DNA from: Pseudomonadota bacterium
Lineage (GTDB): Bacteria > Pseudomonadota > Gammaproteobacteria > Steroidobacterales > Steroidobacteraceae
Length of the DNA stretch: 64,000 nucleotides
Assembly: GCA_026398735.1 (NCBI GenBank)
Contig: JAPLSH010000009.1
Coordinates: 62,001 to 126,000 of the forward strand
Direction of reading: 5' to 3'
Positions 45,242-55,316 of this stretch are shown in pieces. The notes beneath the pieces were generated by a model, which worked only from the letters and a program-made list of their open reading frames with translations, was not told the origin of the DNA and did not search any database. Both the position numbers and the translations under genes were made by a program. Each line of letters begins with the position of its first letter. Positions within the stretch are counted from its first letter, which is position 1.

Positions 45242-46335
45242 GCACACGCCCCCTCACCGGCGCAGATACACAGCAATTGGCCGACTTGGCCACAGAGCTG
45301 GAGCAGTCTGCCGTCATCGGACTCGATACCGAGTTTCTGCGCGAACGCACCTACCGGGCGCAACTGTGTCTGGTGCAACTGGCGACAGACCGCGACTGTT
45401 ACCTGGTGGATCCGCTGGGCAACACGCAGCTATCCGTGCTGCAACCGGCGCTGGCCTCATTGCAGTCCGTCAAAATTTTGCACGCAGCGCGTCAGGATCT
45501 TGAAGTGCTGTTTCCGGCGTTCGGTAGCGTGGGCAATGTGTTCGATACGCAAGTGGCTGCCGGCTTGGCTGGTATGCCGGCACAGGTCGGGTATGCCGAT
45601 CTGGTCAAACGATTGCTTGGCATAGAGCTGGACAAATCACATACGCGCACCGACTGGTCGCGCCGACCGCTCAGCGCTGCACAGCTGATGTATGCCGCAG
45701 AAGATGTACGCCATCTGGCGCCGCTGCGGCAGTTGCTGCTGGAACAATTGGACAAGCTCGGTCGTGTCAGTTGGCTCGACGAAGAACTGCTTGGGCTGGT
45801 AGCTGGCGACAGCCTGTTCGTTGATCCGGACCGTGCTTGGGAAAGACTCAAAGGCATTGCAGAACTGGATGAAGACCGCCAACGCCTGGCGCGCCTGCTT
45901 GCAGCCTGGCGTGAACGGCGCGCTTCAGACAGAGACCGCCCGCGCTCTTGGATACTCGATGACACCGGGCTGCGCGCTTTGGTGGCGCAGGTACCACGCA
46001 CTGCAGTAGCACTGGCACAACTGCCGGAACTTGCACCGGGCTTCATCGAGCACAGTGGCAGTGAGATTCTCGCGCTGATTGATAGTGCACAACTGCCTGC
46101 GGCGCTGCCGCCATTACCCGGGCGCACGCGACCGGATGCAGATGCCACTGCGCGCCTTAAGAAGCTATCTGGAGTGGTGAGCGAGGTGGCTGCGGCACTG
46201 GGCCTTGGCAGCGAGATTCTCGCGACGCGCCGCGACCTGGAACAGGTCGCGGGCGGCAACGCAGGAGCTGCCCCGCTGCGCGGCTGGCGTCGCGCCGCTA
46301 TAGGCGACGCATTGCTGGCTGCACTGCGGGGCTGA
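45238..46335 (+). CDS. rnd: Ribonuclease D
   Basis: 3'-5' exoribonuclease that trims tRNA and small RNAs. The 365-residue product has DEDD-family motifs: VIGLDTEFLRE (Exo I), ILHAARQDLEVLFPAFG (Exo II) and LMYAAEDVRHLAPL (Exo III). An HRDC-like helical region follows (DRQRLARLLAAWRERRASD). The ATG at 45238 overlaps the MATE gene end. It converges on adk with only 4 bp between. Confidence 0.93.
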   Translation: MSTRPLTGADTQQLADLATELEQSAVIGLDTEFLRERTYRAQLCLVQLATDRDCYLVDPLGNTQLSVLQPALASLQSVKILHAARQDLEVLFPAFGSVGNVFDTQVAAGLAGMPAQVGYADLVKRLLGIELDKSHTRTDWSRRPLSAAQLMYAAEDVRHLAPLRQLLLEQLDKLGRVSWLDEELLGLVAGDSLFVDPDRAWERLKGIAELDEDRQRLARLLAAWRERRASDRDRPRSWILDDTGLRALVAQVPRTAVALAQLPELAPGFIEHSGSEILALIDSAQLPAALPPLPGRTRPDADATARLKKLSGVVSEVAAALGLGSEILATRRDLEQVAGGNAGAAPLRGWRRAAIGDALLAALRG

Positions 46336-46339
46336 GCCC

Positions 46340-47314
46340 TTACTTGGCCTTGGCGGGGGCCTTCTTAGCAGCCTTTTTAGCAGCCTTCTTGGCAGCCTTC
46401 TTGGCTACCTTCTTGGCGGCTTTCTTAGCAACGGTCTTCTTGGCGGCCTTTTTGGCAGCCTTCTTTGCGGTCTTCTTCACTGATTTCCTCTTAGTCTTCT
46501 TGACGGTTACAACGGCTGCTTTCTTGGCAGCCTGCTTCGACACTTTAACAGCAACTTTCCTTGAAGCGGACTTCGCTGCTTTCTTGGCAGCTTTCTTGGC
46601 CGTCTTCTTCGCTGTCTTCTTGGCTGTCTTCTTGGCCACTTTCTTCTTGGCTTTGGGCACTGGCTTCAATGCTGCAACCAGCAATGCAGTGATGGCATCA
46701 ACGTTGCCCTGTGCATTGATGCTGCGCAGCAAGCGGCGCGCTTGGTAGAAGCCAACCAACGGACGCGTCTGCTCCTCAAACACCTGCAAACGCCGCGCAA
46801 CTGTGGCCTCAGTGTCATCAGGACGCTGAAACAATTCGGGACGGTCCACACACTTATCGCAGCGCTGCTCACTGCCAGCAGGCATTGAATGGATATTGAA
46901 TACGCTGCCGCACTTGGGGCAACTGCGGCGACCTGAAATGCGACGTGTGAGTTCGGCGTAATCGACCTCCATCAATACGACGCGTGTCAGCGGCTGACCG
47001 ATTTGGGCCAGCAACTGCTCGAGCGCCGCCGCCTGCACCAAGTTGCGCGGAAAGCCATCGAGGATAAAACCCTTGGCAGCATCCGGCTCGGCAAGGCGCT
47101 CGCGAATAACGCCCAACATGATCGAGTCATCGACCAGCTTGCCGGCCTTCATGACCTCACCGGCCACGACACCCAGCGGCGTACCGCGCGCCACAGCAGA
47201 GCGCAGCAAATCGCCAGTGGATATTTGCGGAATGCCAAAGCGTGTTACGAGCCGCTGTGATTGCGTGCCTTTACCCGAGCCCGGTGCGCCGAGCAGAACA
47301 ATGCGCGTGGTCAT
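46340..47314 (-). CDS. adk: Adenylate kinase with a C-terminal histone H1-like Lys/Ala tail
   Basis: Interconverts AMP + ATP and 2 ADP. Residues 1-216 are a normal Adk: P-loop GAPGSGKGT (9-17), STGDLLR, KGFILDGFPRN, and a zinc-binding LID with C132-x2-C135 and C152-x2-C155. Residues about 217-324 are an added tail of KKAAKK/AKKTAKK repeats: roughly 46 lysines in the last 104 residues, with almost no acidic residues. This resembles histone H1-like, AlgP and HctB tails. The ATG at 47314 has GGGAGA about 6 bases upstream; longer open frames are unsupported. There is no frameshift between kinase and tail. A role in nucleic-acid or polyphosphate binding is inference. Confidence 0.92.
   Translation of the reverse strand: MTTRIVLLGAPGSGKGTQSQRLVTRFGIPQISTGDLLRSAVARGTPLGVVAGEVMKAGKLVDDSIMLGVIRERLAEPDAAKGFILDGFPRNLVQAAALEQLLAQIGQPLTRVVLMEVDYAELTRRISGRRSCPKCGSVFNIHSMPAGSEQRCDKCVDRPELFQRPDDTEATVARRLQVFEEQTRPLVGFYQARRLLRSINAQGNVDAITALLVAALKPVPKAKKKVAKKTAKKTAKKTAKKAAKKAAKSASRKVAVKVSKQAAKKAAVVTVKKTKRKSVKKTAKKAAKKAAKKTVAKKAAKKVAKKAAKKAAKKAAKKAPAKAK
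46346..46662. repeat. Low-complexity region encoding the adenylate kinase tail
   Basis: About 315 bp built from imperfect 9-12 bp units such as TTCTTGGCAGCC and TTCTTAGCAGCC, reading as Lys-Lys-Ala-Ala-type codons on the minus strand. Units vary at wobble positions, so this is selected protein composition more than recent DNA duplication. Confidence 0.75.
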
Positions 47315-47417
47315 AACCAATCTCCCAAACATAATGGCCGCGTACGGCAGCCTTCTGGCACAGTACCGGCCAAGTCTTAACGGGTCAAACCAGCCTTTCT
47401 TCGCACTGGAGCGCCGC

Positions 47418-48713
47418 ATGAGCAACAAGTCCACTGCAACTCGCCGCAAAACACCGCCGCGTAACGCATTCTACGCGCAGTCCGGCGGTGTTACCGCAGT
47501 CATCAACGCGTCTGCTGCTGGCGTCATCGAGACGGCTCGACGCTATCCACGCCAAATCGGCACCGTGTATGCGGGCCGTCACGGCATCATCGGTGCACTC
47601 ACCGAAGACCTCATCGACACCAGCCTCGAGTCACCGGCAACCATTAAAGCGCTGCGGCACACGCCTTCCGGTGCATTCGGTTCAGCTCGATTCAAGCTCA
47701 AGGGACTGGAGCAAAATCGCGCCGAGTACGAGCGCCTCATTGAGGTATTTCGTGCGCATGACATCGGCTACTTCTTCTACAACGGCGGCAACGACTCGAT
47801 GGACACCGCACTCAAGGTGTCGCAAATCGGCGAAGCGCTGGGTTATCCGATCACCTGCGTGGGCATCCCCAAGACAGTAGACAACGACCTGCCTCTGACC
47901 GATTGCTGCCCGGGCTTCGGCTCTGTGGCCAAGTACATTGCGGTCTCGACGCGCGAAGCGGCTATGGACGTAGCGTCCATGGCCCGCACATCCACCAAAG
48001 TGTTCGTGCTGGAAGTCATGGGCCGTCATGCCGGCTGGATTGCTGCAGCAGGTGGTCTTGCAGGCAGCAAGGCCAGTGATGCACCCCATGTCATCCTGTT
48101 TCCCGAGATCGCCTTCGACAAGCCTGCGTTCCTGGCCAAGGTAAAACACAGCGTCGATACCAACGGCTACTGCGTGATCGTCGTTTCTGAGGGCACTCAC
48201 TACGCCGATGGACGCTTTCTTGCTGAAGCAGGCACCCGCGATGCATTCGGCCATGCGCAGCTGGGAGGCGTCGGGCCGGTAGTGGCCAACATGGTCAAAG
48301 AAGAGCTCGGCTACAAGTATCACTGGGCAGTGGCCGACTATCTGCAGCGCGCCGCACGTCACATCGCCTCAAAGGTGGATGTCGAACAAGCCTATGCGGT
48401 GGGCAAGGCGGCGGTGGAGTTCGCGATTGCTGGTCGTAACGCAGTAATGCCGGCCATCATCCGCAAGTCTTCCAAGCCGTATCGCTGGAGCATAGAGGCT
48501 GTGCCGCTGGCGGCTGTGGCCAACGTCGAGAAAACCGTGCCACGCAACTTCATCACGGCTGACGGCTTCGGCATCACGGCGGCCTGCCGTCGTTATCTGG
48601 AGCCGCTGATCGCAGGCGAAGACTATCCGCCCTACAAAAACGGTCTGCCCGACTATGTGCGCATCAAGGGCAAATCGGTACGGCGCAAACTCAAGACAAC
48701 CTGGAAGCTGTGA
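47418..48713 (+). CDS. pfp: Pyrophosphate-dependent 6-phosphofructokinase
   Basis: Phosphorylates fructose-6-phosphate reversibly, using PPi instead of ATP. The 431-residue product has GGNDS (123-127), where Asp126 replaces the Gly of ATP enzymes. PKTVDND (151-157) has Lys152, the classical PPi-type signature, and MGRHAGW is at 201-207. The ATG at 47418 is preceded by GGAG 7 bases upstream. It diverges from adk and leads a cluster with an outer-membrane candidate and H+-pyrophosphatase, suggesting shared PPi use. Confidence 0.92.
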   Translation: MSNKSTATRRKTPPRNAFYAQSGGVTAVINASAAGVIETARRYPRQIGTVYAGRHGIIGALTEDLIDTSLESPATIKALRHTPSGAFGSARFKLKGLEQNRAEYERLIEVFRAHDIGYFFYNGGNDSMDTALKVSQIGEALGYPITCVGIPKTVDNDLPLTDCCPGFGSVAKYIAVSTREAAMDVASMARTSTKVFVLEVMGRHAGWIAAAGGLAGSKASDAPHVILFPEIAFDKPAFLAKVKHSVDTNGYCVIVVSEGTHYADGRFLAEAGTRDAFGHAQLGGVGPVVANMVKEELGYKYHWAVADYLQRAARHIASKVDVEQAYAVGKAAVEFAIAGRNAVMPAIIRKSSKPYRWSIEAVPLAAVANVEKTVPRNFITADGFGITAACRRYLEPLIAGEDYPPYKNGLPDYVRIKGKSVRRKLKTTWKL

Positions 48714-48717
48714 AGCC

Positions 48718-49506
48718 ATGCCGCGGGGCCTGTGGCTTGGCGCGCTGGCGCTACTGCCACTGACCACCGTCTGTGCCGACCCAGCGCCACTGCGGCCTGA
48801 AGAGTTGTCGCCCGCCAGCTATGCCTTCGCGCACGAACTGGGCTCAGGCGTGTACGAATCAGGCGGACATGCCTTGCAGGTCTATCGCATCCCGCTGGCC
48901 TTCGAGATGGGTACTTGGCGGCTGACCCTGCCAGTAACAGTGGGCCTGCTGGATTTTCGCAGTAGCGACGTGCTGCAGCTGAACATGCCTTCGGGACTGG
49001 GCTCCGTGAGCTTGGTGCCGGGCATCGAAAAGGACTACCGCCCCACAGGCAACTGGACAATCACGCCGTTTGCCAAAGCCGGCTACACGCGCAGCTCCAG
49101 CCAGGCGCCGGATGCTGTGCAGTTTGGCACCGGCGTACGCAGTCGCATCAACTACGCCTTCGGTGATGTCTTTACGGAGTTCAATGTGGCAGCTGCGGTG
49201 CTGCGTGGGGATACACCCGAAGATCACTTCGTGCGGCTGCGCAACGGTGTGGAGCGCGTGCTCAATCCGTTGCCCAACAGCCTGTGGCGCTTTGCCCCTT
49301 GGGTCCAGATAGATATGTATTTGCATGCGCCACTCTCGCCGGTCACAGGCAGCCCGGCGCAAAACGTCCAAAGCACCGTGGGCATTTCCGCGTTCGAACA
49401 GACCGAGCGTCGCCTGCTGGGCATCAAGATGCCGGCACTAGGCGTCGCGTATCGAATCGCCGGCGATCAGTCCGGCTGGTATCTGGCTTTCGGCCGGCCT
49501 TTCTGA
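48718..49506 (+). CDS. Probable outer-membrane beta-barrel protein of unknown function
   Basis: A 262-residue protein with a signal peptide ending near CADP (about residue 20), then alternating beta-strand patterns rich in aromatic and glycine residues ([51 protein letters not shown]). It ends in Phe (YLAFGRPF), as outer-membrane barrels do. I do not recognise a named family. It starts 4 bp after pfp, with GGAAG about 9 bases before its ATG, so it is probably cotranscribed. A porin or barrel in a PPi-metabolism cluster is unexpected. Confidence 0.65.
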   Translation: MPRGLWLGALALLPLTTVCADPAPLRPEELSPASYAFAHELGSGVYESGGHALQVYRIPLAFEMGTWRLTLPVTVGLLDFRSSDVLQLNMPSGLGSVSLVPGIEKDYRPTGNWTITPFAKAGYTRSSSQAPDAVQFGTGVRSRINYAFGDVFTEFNVAAAVLRGDTPEDHFVRLRNGVERVLNPLPNSLWRFAPWVQIDMYLHAPLSPVTGSPAQNVQSTVGISAFEQTERRLLGIKMPALGVAYRIAGDQSGWYLAFGRPF

Positions 49507-49529
49507 CTATAGTCCCGCGCCCCTGCCGG

Positions 49530-49560
49530 GACGCCTGTCGGCACTTCCACCGACGGCGTC
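49530..49560. other. Imperfect 11-bp hairpin in the gap before hppA
   Basis: GACGCC-(T)-GTCGG pairs with CCGAC-GGCGTC around the loop CACTTCCA, with one bulged base. It lies 24 bp after the previous stop and 52 bp before the hppA start. It could end the upstream transcript or structure the hppA leader. No T-tract follows. Confidence 0.35.
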
Positions 49561-49612
49561 ACGCAACGGGCAAATTATTAAAACCGGGGTTTATTGCGGG
49601 AGGTCTGCCTGG

Positions 49613-51648
<2,036 letters not shown>

Positions 51649-51649
<1 letters not shown>

Positions 51650-52089
51650 TGATCCGCCGAACGCTACCGGCCCTGCTGGCTGCCTCGATGCTCGTTGCCT
51701 GTGCGACGACATCAGGCAGCAATCAGGTGCCGGACGCGCCGGTCCAGAACACACTCTGGAAGCTGCAGCGCCTCGCGAGTCAACCCGCGACGGCGCCTGC
51801 ACCAGCACAGCGTCAGGTAGACCTGCTGCTACATATCGATGGCAACCGCAGCACCGGCAACGGTGGCTGCAACCGCTATAACGGCACCTATACCCTCAAG
51901 GGCAAAACGCTACGCTTCGGGCCTCAGGCAACCACGCGCATGGCCTGTGATGCAGGCATGGATCGCGAACAGGCCTTTTTAACGATGCTGGATCGCACTG
52001 CCACATGGCGTATCAAGGGCGATCATCTTTGGCTGGTGGATGCAGCCGGCAAAACGCTGGCGGAATTCGACGCGCTATATCTGCGCTAG
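51649..52089 (+). CDS. META-domain lipoprotein
   Basis: A 146-residue lipoprotein with lipobox LVAC (Cys18). It has one META/HslJ-like domain: TLWKLQRL, LLLHIDGNRSTGNGGCNRYNGTYTL, LRFGPQATTRMAC and EQAFLTMLDRTATWRI. The two Cys in GGCN and RMAC are typical of the family. The E. coli relative HslJ is a heat-inducible lipoprotein linked to novobiocin resistance. Its ATG shares its A with the hppA stop (TAATG), which implies coupling to hppA. Confidence 0.82.
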
Positions 52090-52110
52090 CGGCCCCAGCC
52101 GCGCGGCCAC

Positions 52111-54408
52111 TCAGGCCGCCAAGGTCAGCGACAAGGGTCGTGGCCGTCCCACAGCAAAACCCTGCAGGTAATCGATGCCCATCGCCCGGGCAGTGTCCAT
52201 CGCAGCCACATCTTCGACTTGCTCGGCAATCAACTTGAAGTTGAGTGTGCGCGCCATCTTGACCATGGCAGTGACCATGGCCTGATTGACGCTGTCGCGA
52301 GCCAGGTTGCGCATGAATGAACCATCGATCTTCAGATAGTCGATGGGCAGGTTCTTGAGGTTCGAGAACGAACCCAGGTTGCTGCCGAAATCGTCCAACG
52401 CAAACTGACTGCCCAGACCATGCAGCACACCGACAAAGCGCTTGGCGTGATCAGGATTGGCAACCACCGCAGCTTCGGGCAATTCAAAACACACCTGCGC
52501 CGGATTAACTCCAGTGCGATCGAAGCAGTCGACCACAAACTCTAAAAACTGCGCATCGGCCAAGGTCTGCGCTGAAATGTTTAGAGCCAGACTGCGGCCG
52601 GGTTCCAAATCGATGGCGCCGCGACCCATGGCCATCAGCGTGGACTGCACGACCCAGCGATCGATCAGCCCCATCAAACGATAGCGTTCGGCAGCGCGCA
52701 AAAAATCCTGCGGCGGCACTTCACGACCACTGTCATCCGCCAAGCGCACCAGCACTTCCATGCACGGACCACCCTGCACATGACTGTAGGAGGAGACGAT
52801 GGGCTGCCAATACAGGCGAAACAGGTTCTCGCGGATAGCTGTCTGCAAGGTCTGCAGCCAATGGATCTCGCCGCTCTGGCGCGCCACCACTTCATCGCGT
52901 GCCGAATACACTGCAACGCACCCGGTGCCCTGCTTCTTGGCTACATAGCAGGCCGAATCGGCAGCCGCCAAAGATTCTTCCAGGTTGCCGCTGTCGCGCG
53001 CCAACTCCACCAGACCAACGCTGGCGCCGATGGTGAAGATGCGGTCCTTCCACACGAAGCGGTACTCGGCGATGGTGCGCGCCAGATCCTCGGCAATCTG
53101 TTGGCCCTTATCCAGCGGGCAACCCACCAACAGCAGTGCAAACTCGTCGCCACCTAATCTGGCCACGGTGTCTGAATCGCGCACCGCAGAGCGCAACAGC
53201 TTGGCCACCTCACGCAACATGGCATCGCCGGCCAAGTGGCCCGCAATATCGTTGACGTTCTTGAAGTGGTCCAAATCCACATAACAGAGCACATGCTTGA
53301 CCGTGCCGCGCTGTGCAGCCTGCAGGCTTGCGCTCATGCGCTGCTCAAACTCCGGTCTGTTGACCAGACCCGTCAATGCATCGTGAGTGGCCTGATAGGA
53401 CATCTGCTGAGTAATGCCGCGACTCTCTGTCACGTCATGCAGCATCACTACGACGCCGGTAATTTCATCTGCCGCGTTGTCTCGCACGCGGATCGGTGCA
53501 GCCGACACTTCAATTGCTCGTTCTGTGCCATTGGCATGCGCCAACAGCAAGGCGCGGCGCTGCACCACTGTGGAACCGTTGCCATGCAAAGCCAGATCCA
53601 CCGGATCGGCCAGCAACTTGCGATCGGTCTCATCAACCAAGCTCACCACTGCACCCAACGTGGCGCCCTTCAAAAACGACAACTCCATGCCCAACAGCCG
53701 GCAAGCAGCGGGATTGGCGTAATCGATTTGGCCTGCCACGTCGGTAGTGAGCACCGCCCCGGCCATTGCCTCTACTGCATTGCGTGCGTGTGAACGCACC
53801 GGCGCGACGCCAGCAACAGCGGGTTGTTCGCCGGAGGGAATCACCTCTACTCCGGTCACCAACAGAGCGCTGCGACCCGCCGTCTGTACCGGGGAGGTGA
53901 AAATCTCCAGTCGCGTCATTTGTCCTTGGTCACCGAGCAGATCTATTTCATAGCGCTCGGCAACCACTTCGCCGGCCAGCCGCTGGCGCAAATTGTCGGC
54001 CACAGGCTGCTTTTGCTCTGCCACAACCAGCTCGGACAGATGCCGGCCGACCAACTGCTCGGCCGGCAAACCAGCCAGCGCAGCAAATTGCGGGTTGGCG
54101 TAGAGAATGGCATCACCATGCAACAGCACAATCTCGTGCACGCGCTCGCCGATCTCACGGAACAAATCGCTGCCGACGCTCAAGGTTACTGGCTGCTGCT
54201 GCGGTACCACAGCCACTTCGGTGGACGGCGGCGTGGGCGTCAGTGCGAAGCCGGCAGCAAATTGGGGGATCTCCGGCAGACCAATCTCGCCGTGTAAAGG
54301 CTGCTCGGCAAAGGCGCGCAAGGCCGAACGCTGCCGCAGGCACACCGCCAACAGCACCATCGACAACAGCGATAACCCACCACCCGCAAGCGCGGTGACC
54401 GAGACCAT
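52111..54408 (-). CDS. PAS-GGDEF-EAL c-di-GMP signalling protein
   Basis: A 765-residue membrane-anchored protein with one N-terminal span (about 5-24), two PAS-like domains (about 80-190 and 205-330), GGDEF (about 340-500) and EAL (about 515-765). The cyclase site RLGGDEFALLL is intact. EAL residues are present: MEVLVRL, LALNISAQ, CFELPEAAV, LDDFGSN, LKIDGSF, IAEQVED and DYLQGFAVG. Both activities are possible, with direction set by the PAS inputs. It converges on the META gene and diverges from pcm. Confidence 0.9.
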   Translation of the reverse strand: MVSVTALAGGGLSLLSMVLLAVCLRQRSALRAFAEQPLHGEIGLPEIPQFAAGFALTPTPPSTEVAVVPQQQPVTLSVGSDLFREIGERVHEIVLLHGDAILYANPQFAALAGLPAEQLVGRHLSELVVAEQKQPVADNLRQRLAGEVVAERYEIDLLGDQGQMTRLEIFTSPVQTAGRSALLVTGVEVIPSGEQPAVAGVAPVRSHARNAVEAMAGAVLTTDVAGQIDYANPAACRLLGMELSFLKGATLGAVVSLVDETDRKLLADPVDLALHGNGSTVVQRRALLLAHANGTERAIEVSAAPIRVRDNAADEITGVVVMLHDVTESRGITQQMSYQATHDALTGLVNRPEFEQRMSASLQAAQRGTVKHVLCYVDLDHFKNVNDIAGHLAGDAMLREVAKLLRSAVRDSDTVARLGGDEFALLLVGCPLDKGQQIAEDLARTIAEYRFVWKDRIFTIGASVGLVELARDSGNLEESLAAADSACYVAKKQGTGCVAVYSARDEVVARQSGEIHWLQTLQTAIRENLFRLYWQPIVSSYSHVQGGPCMEVLVRLADDSGREVPPQDFLRAAERYRLMGLIDRWVVQSTLMAMGRGAIDLEPGRSLALNISAQTLADAQFLEFVVDCFDRTGVNPAQVCFELPEAAVVANPDHAKRFVGVLHGLGSQFALDDFGSNLGSFSNLKNLPIDYLKIDGSFMRNLARDSVNQAMVTAMVKMARTLNFKLIAEQVEDVAAMDTARAMGIDYLQGFAVGRPRPLSLTLAA

Positions 54409-54476
54409 ATTCGCCTGATACCCCGTTTACGCACCGCTGCTGCGGTTTGCCCTGCCCACCATCGGCTCATTTCAAG

Positions 54477-54495
54477 CACAACGGATCACGTTGTG
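54477..54495. promoter_or_regulatory. Palindrome in the divergent gap upstream of pcm-tolC
   Basis: CACAACG GATCA CGTTGTG is a perfect 7-bp inverted repeat with a 5-base centre, in the 168-bp gap between the GGDEF/EAL gene and pcm. Spacing suits a dimeric regulator. The rest of the gap shows no clear sigma-70 pair. Confidence 0.3.
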
Positions 54496-54576
54496 ACTTG
54501 GCATAGACCCTGAATTGCCTTACCTTGCCGCGTCCCGCCGCATAAGACCGCCAACCGAGTCCCGGAATTCAACAAA

Positions 54577-55245
54577 ATGTCCAGCCTGCAGGCCGCCCAG
54601 ACCTACGCCCGCGAACAAATGGTCGCCCAGCAATTGCGCGCCTGGGACGTGTTGGATGACAGCATTCTGGGCCTGTTTCGCCAATTGCCCCGGGAAGTTT
54701 TCGTACCTGCCGGCTGGCGCGATACGGCCTATGCCGATCTGGAGGTACCGCTGGCTCATGGGCAGCACATGCTGGCACCCAAGCTGGTCGGTCGAATCGT
54801 CCAAGCTGTAGGCGTGCAGGCCGGAGAGCGGGTGCTGGAAGTGGGCACCGGTTCGGGCTTCCTCACCGCCTGCCTGACGCTGCGGGGTGGCGTGGTCGAA
54901 AGCGTGGAGCAGCATGCCGAAATGGCCGCCGCCGCGCGCGCCGCGCTGGCTGCCGCTCAGGTTCACGGCGCCAAAATCACCCATGCCGACGTTTACTCGC
55001 TGCTCGATACGCTGCCCCACTACGACGTAGTGGTGCTGACCGGCTCGCTGCCGCAGTACGACCCTCGTTTCGAAGCGCTGCTGAACCCGGGCGGCCGGCT
55101 GTTCGCGGTAGTAGGTCAGGGTCCCGTCATGCAGGCCAGACTGGTCTCACGGACCGGCAATGGCCCCTGCGTCGCTCAAACCCTGTTCGAAACCGTGATC
55201 GATGCGTTGAACAACGCACCGCGACCGGAGCCTTTTCACTTCTAA
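54577..55245 (+). CDS. pcm: Protein-L-isoaspartate O-methyltransferase family protein
   Basis: SAM-dependent methyltransferase family that repairs isoaspartyl residues. The 222-residue product has REVFVPAGWRDTAYADLEVPLAHGQHMLAPKLVGRIVQA, SAM motif I VLEVGTGSGFLTACL, and ESVEQH. Family members beside tolC often differ from canonical Pcm, so true isoaspartate repair is not certain. It precedes tolC by 71 bp, a common arrangement in gammaproteobacteria. Confidence 0.85.
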   Translation: MSSLQAAQTYAREQMVAQQLRAWDVLDDSILGLFRQLPREVFVPAGWRDTAYADLEVPLAHGQHMLAPKLVGRIVQAVGVQAGERVLEVGTGSGFLTACLTLRGGVVESVEQHAEMAAAARAALAAAQVHGAKITHADVYSLLDTLPHYDVVVLTGSLPQYDPRFEALLNPGGRLFAVVGQGPVMQARLVSRTGNGPCVAQTLFETVIDALNNAPRPEPFHF

Positions 55246-55262
55246 TCCGGTCGGGCGGGAAC

Positions 55263-55290
55263 TTGCCAGCAGGTTCGACGCTCTTACACT
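55263..55290 (+). promoter_or_regulatory. Possible sigma-70 promoter for tolC
   Basis: TTGCCA (55263-55268) and TACACT (55285-55290) are separated by 16 bases, upstream of the tolC start at 55317. Four matches in each box make this plausible but weak; tolC may also be read through from pcm. Confidence 0.3.
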
Positions 55291-55316
55291 TGCCTACTAA
55301 AGACCTGTGGAGCCTC

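Noticed and set aside
46344-46748. Plus-strand open frame predicting an extremely hydrophobic Ala/Phe/Leu repeat protein
   Set aside because: It is the exact antisense of the Lys/Ala tail of adenylate kinase; Lys codons read backwards give Phe and Leu. There is no ribosome site or family support.
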